Source: Siphonodentalium dalli (lineage: Eukaryota > Mollusca > Scaphopoda > Gadilida > Siphonodentaliidae). Taken from it: 64,000 bases of DNA. Shown piece after piece: positions 61,852 through 64,000 of this stretch. The translations under genes and the position numbers were made by a program. Numbering within the stretch: position 1 is the first letter of the stretch; the number at the start of each line of letters is the position of its first letter. Location: assembly GCA_032622095.1 (NCBI GenBank), contig CP136061.1:3658001-3722000 (forward strand), given 5' to 3'. The notes under the pieces are model-generated. The model saw nothing but the letters and a program-made list of their open reading frames with translations. It was not told the DNA's origin and searched no databases.

Positions 61852-61935
61852 TATAATAACTTTATAATATTCATTAATTGTGAGACCAGAAAATGAGGAT
61901 TTAATTTGCCAAAAGATTTTCGGCCCAGTGTGAAC

Positions 61936-64000
61936 AGTTTTCAACTAAGAAACGCCACGCCCCCTTTTGGATTATTATCTTATTCTCACATTCAGTTGTT
62001 TTAATTTGACCAACCCCGGGGCCTCAAGAGAGCAGGGTGTGCCCTACCTCTTGCCAAACAAAATTCATTTGGCAACCATTTTGACAGGTGTGTTTTTAAT
62101 TTTCAATTTAATTTTAAACGGACATGGCTCATTCGGACTAAAGAAGCTTTTTACGTAGTTTGGAAGGATATATAAGATAGGTCGAAAAATACGCTCTTTT
62201 CTGTTCCATGCCGAGCGCATGGCTGGTGTTTGTTTGTAAACATGTTTGGGGCCCAAACACAGTGTTCAAAGATGTGTTTTTGATTACTTTGAACAATGCC
62301 TAATTATGTAACATATAATACTCGTAGAGAGGTAGTTTAAGTATTGATCGACCTATTTCGATACTGGGAAGGAAAAATTCATAGGCGAATATTATTATTT
62401 GTGTTTTGGAGCGCAAACCGCCATGTGGATTTAAACGCATTCGAAAACATTCAAAGATGTGTGAATAGTTAATCGGCTGTTATAAAAAATGGTGTTCTGT
62501 AAAGTTTGTAATTGTAACAATGAATATTGATTTCGACATTGTATTCCACGAACATGTACATTTGTATATGTGATGGTCTGTGTTTGATCGTCAGTGATTA
62601 TAAAACAATAGGTTAATCAGTCGAATGTTAATGGCGACGGATAATAATAGTGGCTCTAAATAATATGAATAATTCACGTTGGTCACTCGGGTTAAACTAA
62701 CACAATTGATACCACAGTAACCTTATAACACGGGCCCCGTTCTTCATTTATCCCGTCAATCTTTTAGTCGGATATGATGATTTGCTATATGTAAGATAAC
62801 ACATCTGCCCCGGTCAACGAAAATCACACCTAGCCCTCCGGAATGACAATAACAAGTCAGAATGGAGCACTGGCTGACCGACCTTGCGGCCTTTTCGTTT
62901 GTCAACATAAGTAGGGTGAAAGAAATAATGGCTTACAACCTATCCGTCATATAATTTCCCCACATAATGAAGGTGGTGCATAAATGTATGGATGTCAAAA
63001 GAAAGGGGAGGTTGTCTGCTAGGCGTATTAAAGAAGATTCTAGGCTAAATATGATGATGACCAAGGTCCCAAATTTCTCGAAGACAAATTGCTCCTCGTT
63101 CTGATGACATGAATTTTGAGGTGGAAGCTGGATCCTGGAGCGGTTTATTGAAATTTTGAAAATAGTTTTAGAACGTATATGATGATTCGCTATATTTAAG
63201 ATAACATAAAAACAACAAATGGTGCGGTGAAGGAGAACAACACTCGAAATTTCGACCACCCCTGGCGCTACGCGGCCAACTACTCTCTGTATATGAATTA
63301 TTTGGTGACAGAGACTTGTGATTTGTAACATTATTACTTTGATATATATTTATACTACTAACTTGTCGAAAGAATTCATTTTTATGTCAAATGAGAATTA
63401 TTCCTATAATAGACCCTCAATAAAATATGGCAAGTACTTATGGAATTTGGCTAAAAACGATTTAATTTGGCCAAACATTTGGCAAGAGAACATTTTACAA
63501 TGAAGCAATACCCGATCAGTCTGTTGGTGCGTTCATGTCTGAATAGAATATAATAGAATATAATTTATTGAGCCTCACTACACATACGAGATTGTTTGCT
63601 CATACATGCAGCATAATGTAAGTGAAAATAACATACATATAAGACCTGAATTAGTGAAATATTGTAATATAGTGAGGTATGAAGTTGAGATGTGACAGAG
63701 TGAGTGAGTGAGTGGGTATTTTGGTGTAAATATACAGATCCAGGGGGTTGGGAACACCGCAGAATACAGGGGTAAACCTGTCTTCCGTAATATGGACAAA
63801 GGAGTATACAACATTTAGGTACACATCCCGAAGCGCCACGTGGACAATTTAGAAGTCAGATAAATAAATGACAGGAGCATATCAGAAGTATAGGTGTTTT
63901 TGAAATTTAGAAAATATGAGAATACTATATGACAAGTGTATGCGTACCAGTATCGTAGAATCATGCACCATCATAATGAAAATACATGTACGTATAAGAA
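61936..64000. other. 3' flank
   Basis: AT-rich. ATATGATGATTYGCTATATN and TAAGATAACA occur at 62775 and 63178, suggesting a diverged repeat. No exon or second gene recognised. Confidence 0.45.

Larger units (their letters stand above)
60958..61935. mobile_element. Repeat G, copy 2, enlarged by other hairpin sequence
   Basis: GTTCACGCTGTCAT at the left and CCCAGTGTGAAC at the right form the inverted ends. The order of internal blocks matches 33474-33868 up to TACACGGCATTTGAAG (61255). The stretch 61270-61890 is extra and holds two hairpins (see below). 3' flank of the gene. Confidence 0.65.

Noticed and set aside
63578-63839. Overlapping minus-strand small frames at the right edge
   Set aside because: No motif, no splice support, low-complexity GTGAGTGAGTG tract inside.

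Overview
The window reads as animal nuclear DNA. It is AT-rich, has no bacterial-style operons, has short exons with consensus GT-AG sites, and is packed with interspersed repeats, foldback elements and satellites. Frequent TACATGTACATG tracts, LINE tails of the type 'acgacgttaaatcaataaa' and the repeat load suggest a lophotrochozoan, most likely a mollusc. That placement is inference.

Main result: almost the whole window is one split gene on the + strand. Eleven coding exons (4181-4333, 12740-12882, 17380-17494, 18816-18903, 21050-21136, 30531-30667, 34736-34885, 36243-36375, 38415-38531, 39509-39636, 60606-60770) join in compatible phases into a 1416-nt CDS. The 471-residue product reads as a complete SLC17-family (sialin/VGLUT/NPT-like) major-facilitator transporter. 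None of the long open reading frames in the window is this gene; the long ones are satellites.

Layout. 1-4180: 5' flank with dispersed repeats. Intron 1 (8.4 kb): a repeat carrying a GC-rich hairpin, a dead jockey/CR1-like LINE with a later insertion, and 33-, 49- and 57-bp satellites. Intron 2: a minisatellite that starts on the exon 2 splice donor, a double hairpin element and a 27-bp satellite. Introns 3-4: TIR elements. Intron 5 (9.4 kb): a LINE ORF1 split by a 3.7-kb TIR element, and a 29-bp satellite in two blocks with a duplicated spacer. Introns 6-9: foldback elements and decayed partial copies of exons. Intron 10 (21 kb): 50- and 45-bp satellites, a LINE 3' end, several TIR elements, and a miniature LTR retrotransposon with identical LTRs and one 354-codon ORF. 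60771-64000: 3' flank with poly(A) signals and repeats.

Two themes stand out. First, the satellites can be traced to seeds: three monomers match segments of dispersed elements in the same window, and a fourth array begins exactly at a splice donor. Second, several exons have decayed or in-frame partial tandem copies beside them (exons 5, 9, 10, 11), one of which could add 15 residues to the protein.
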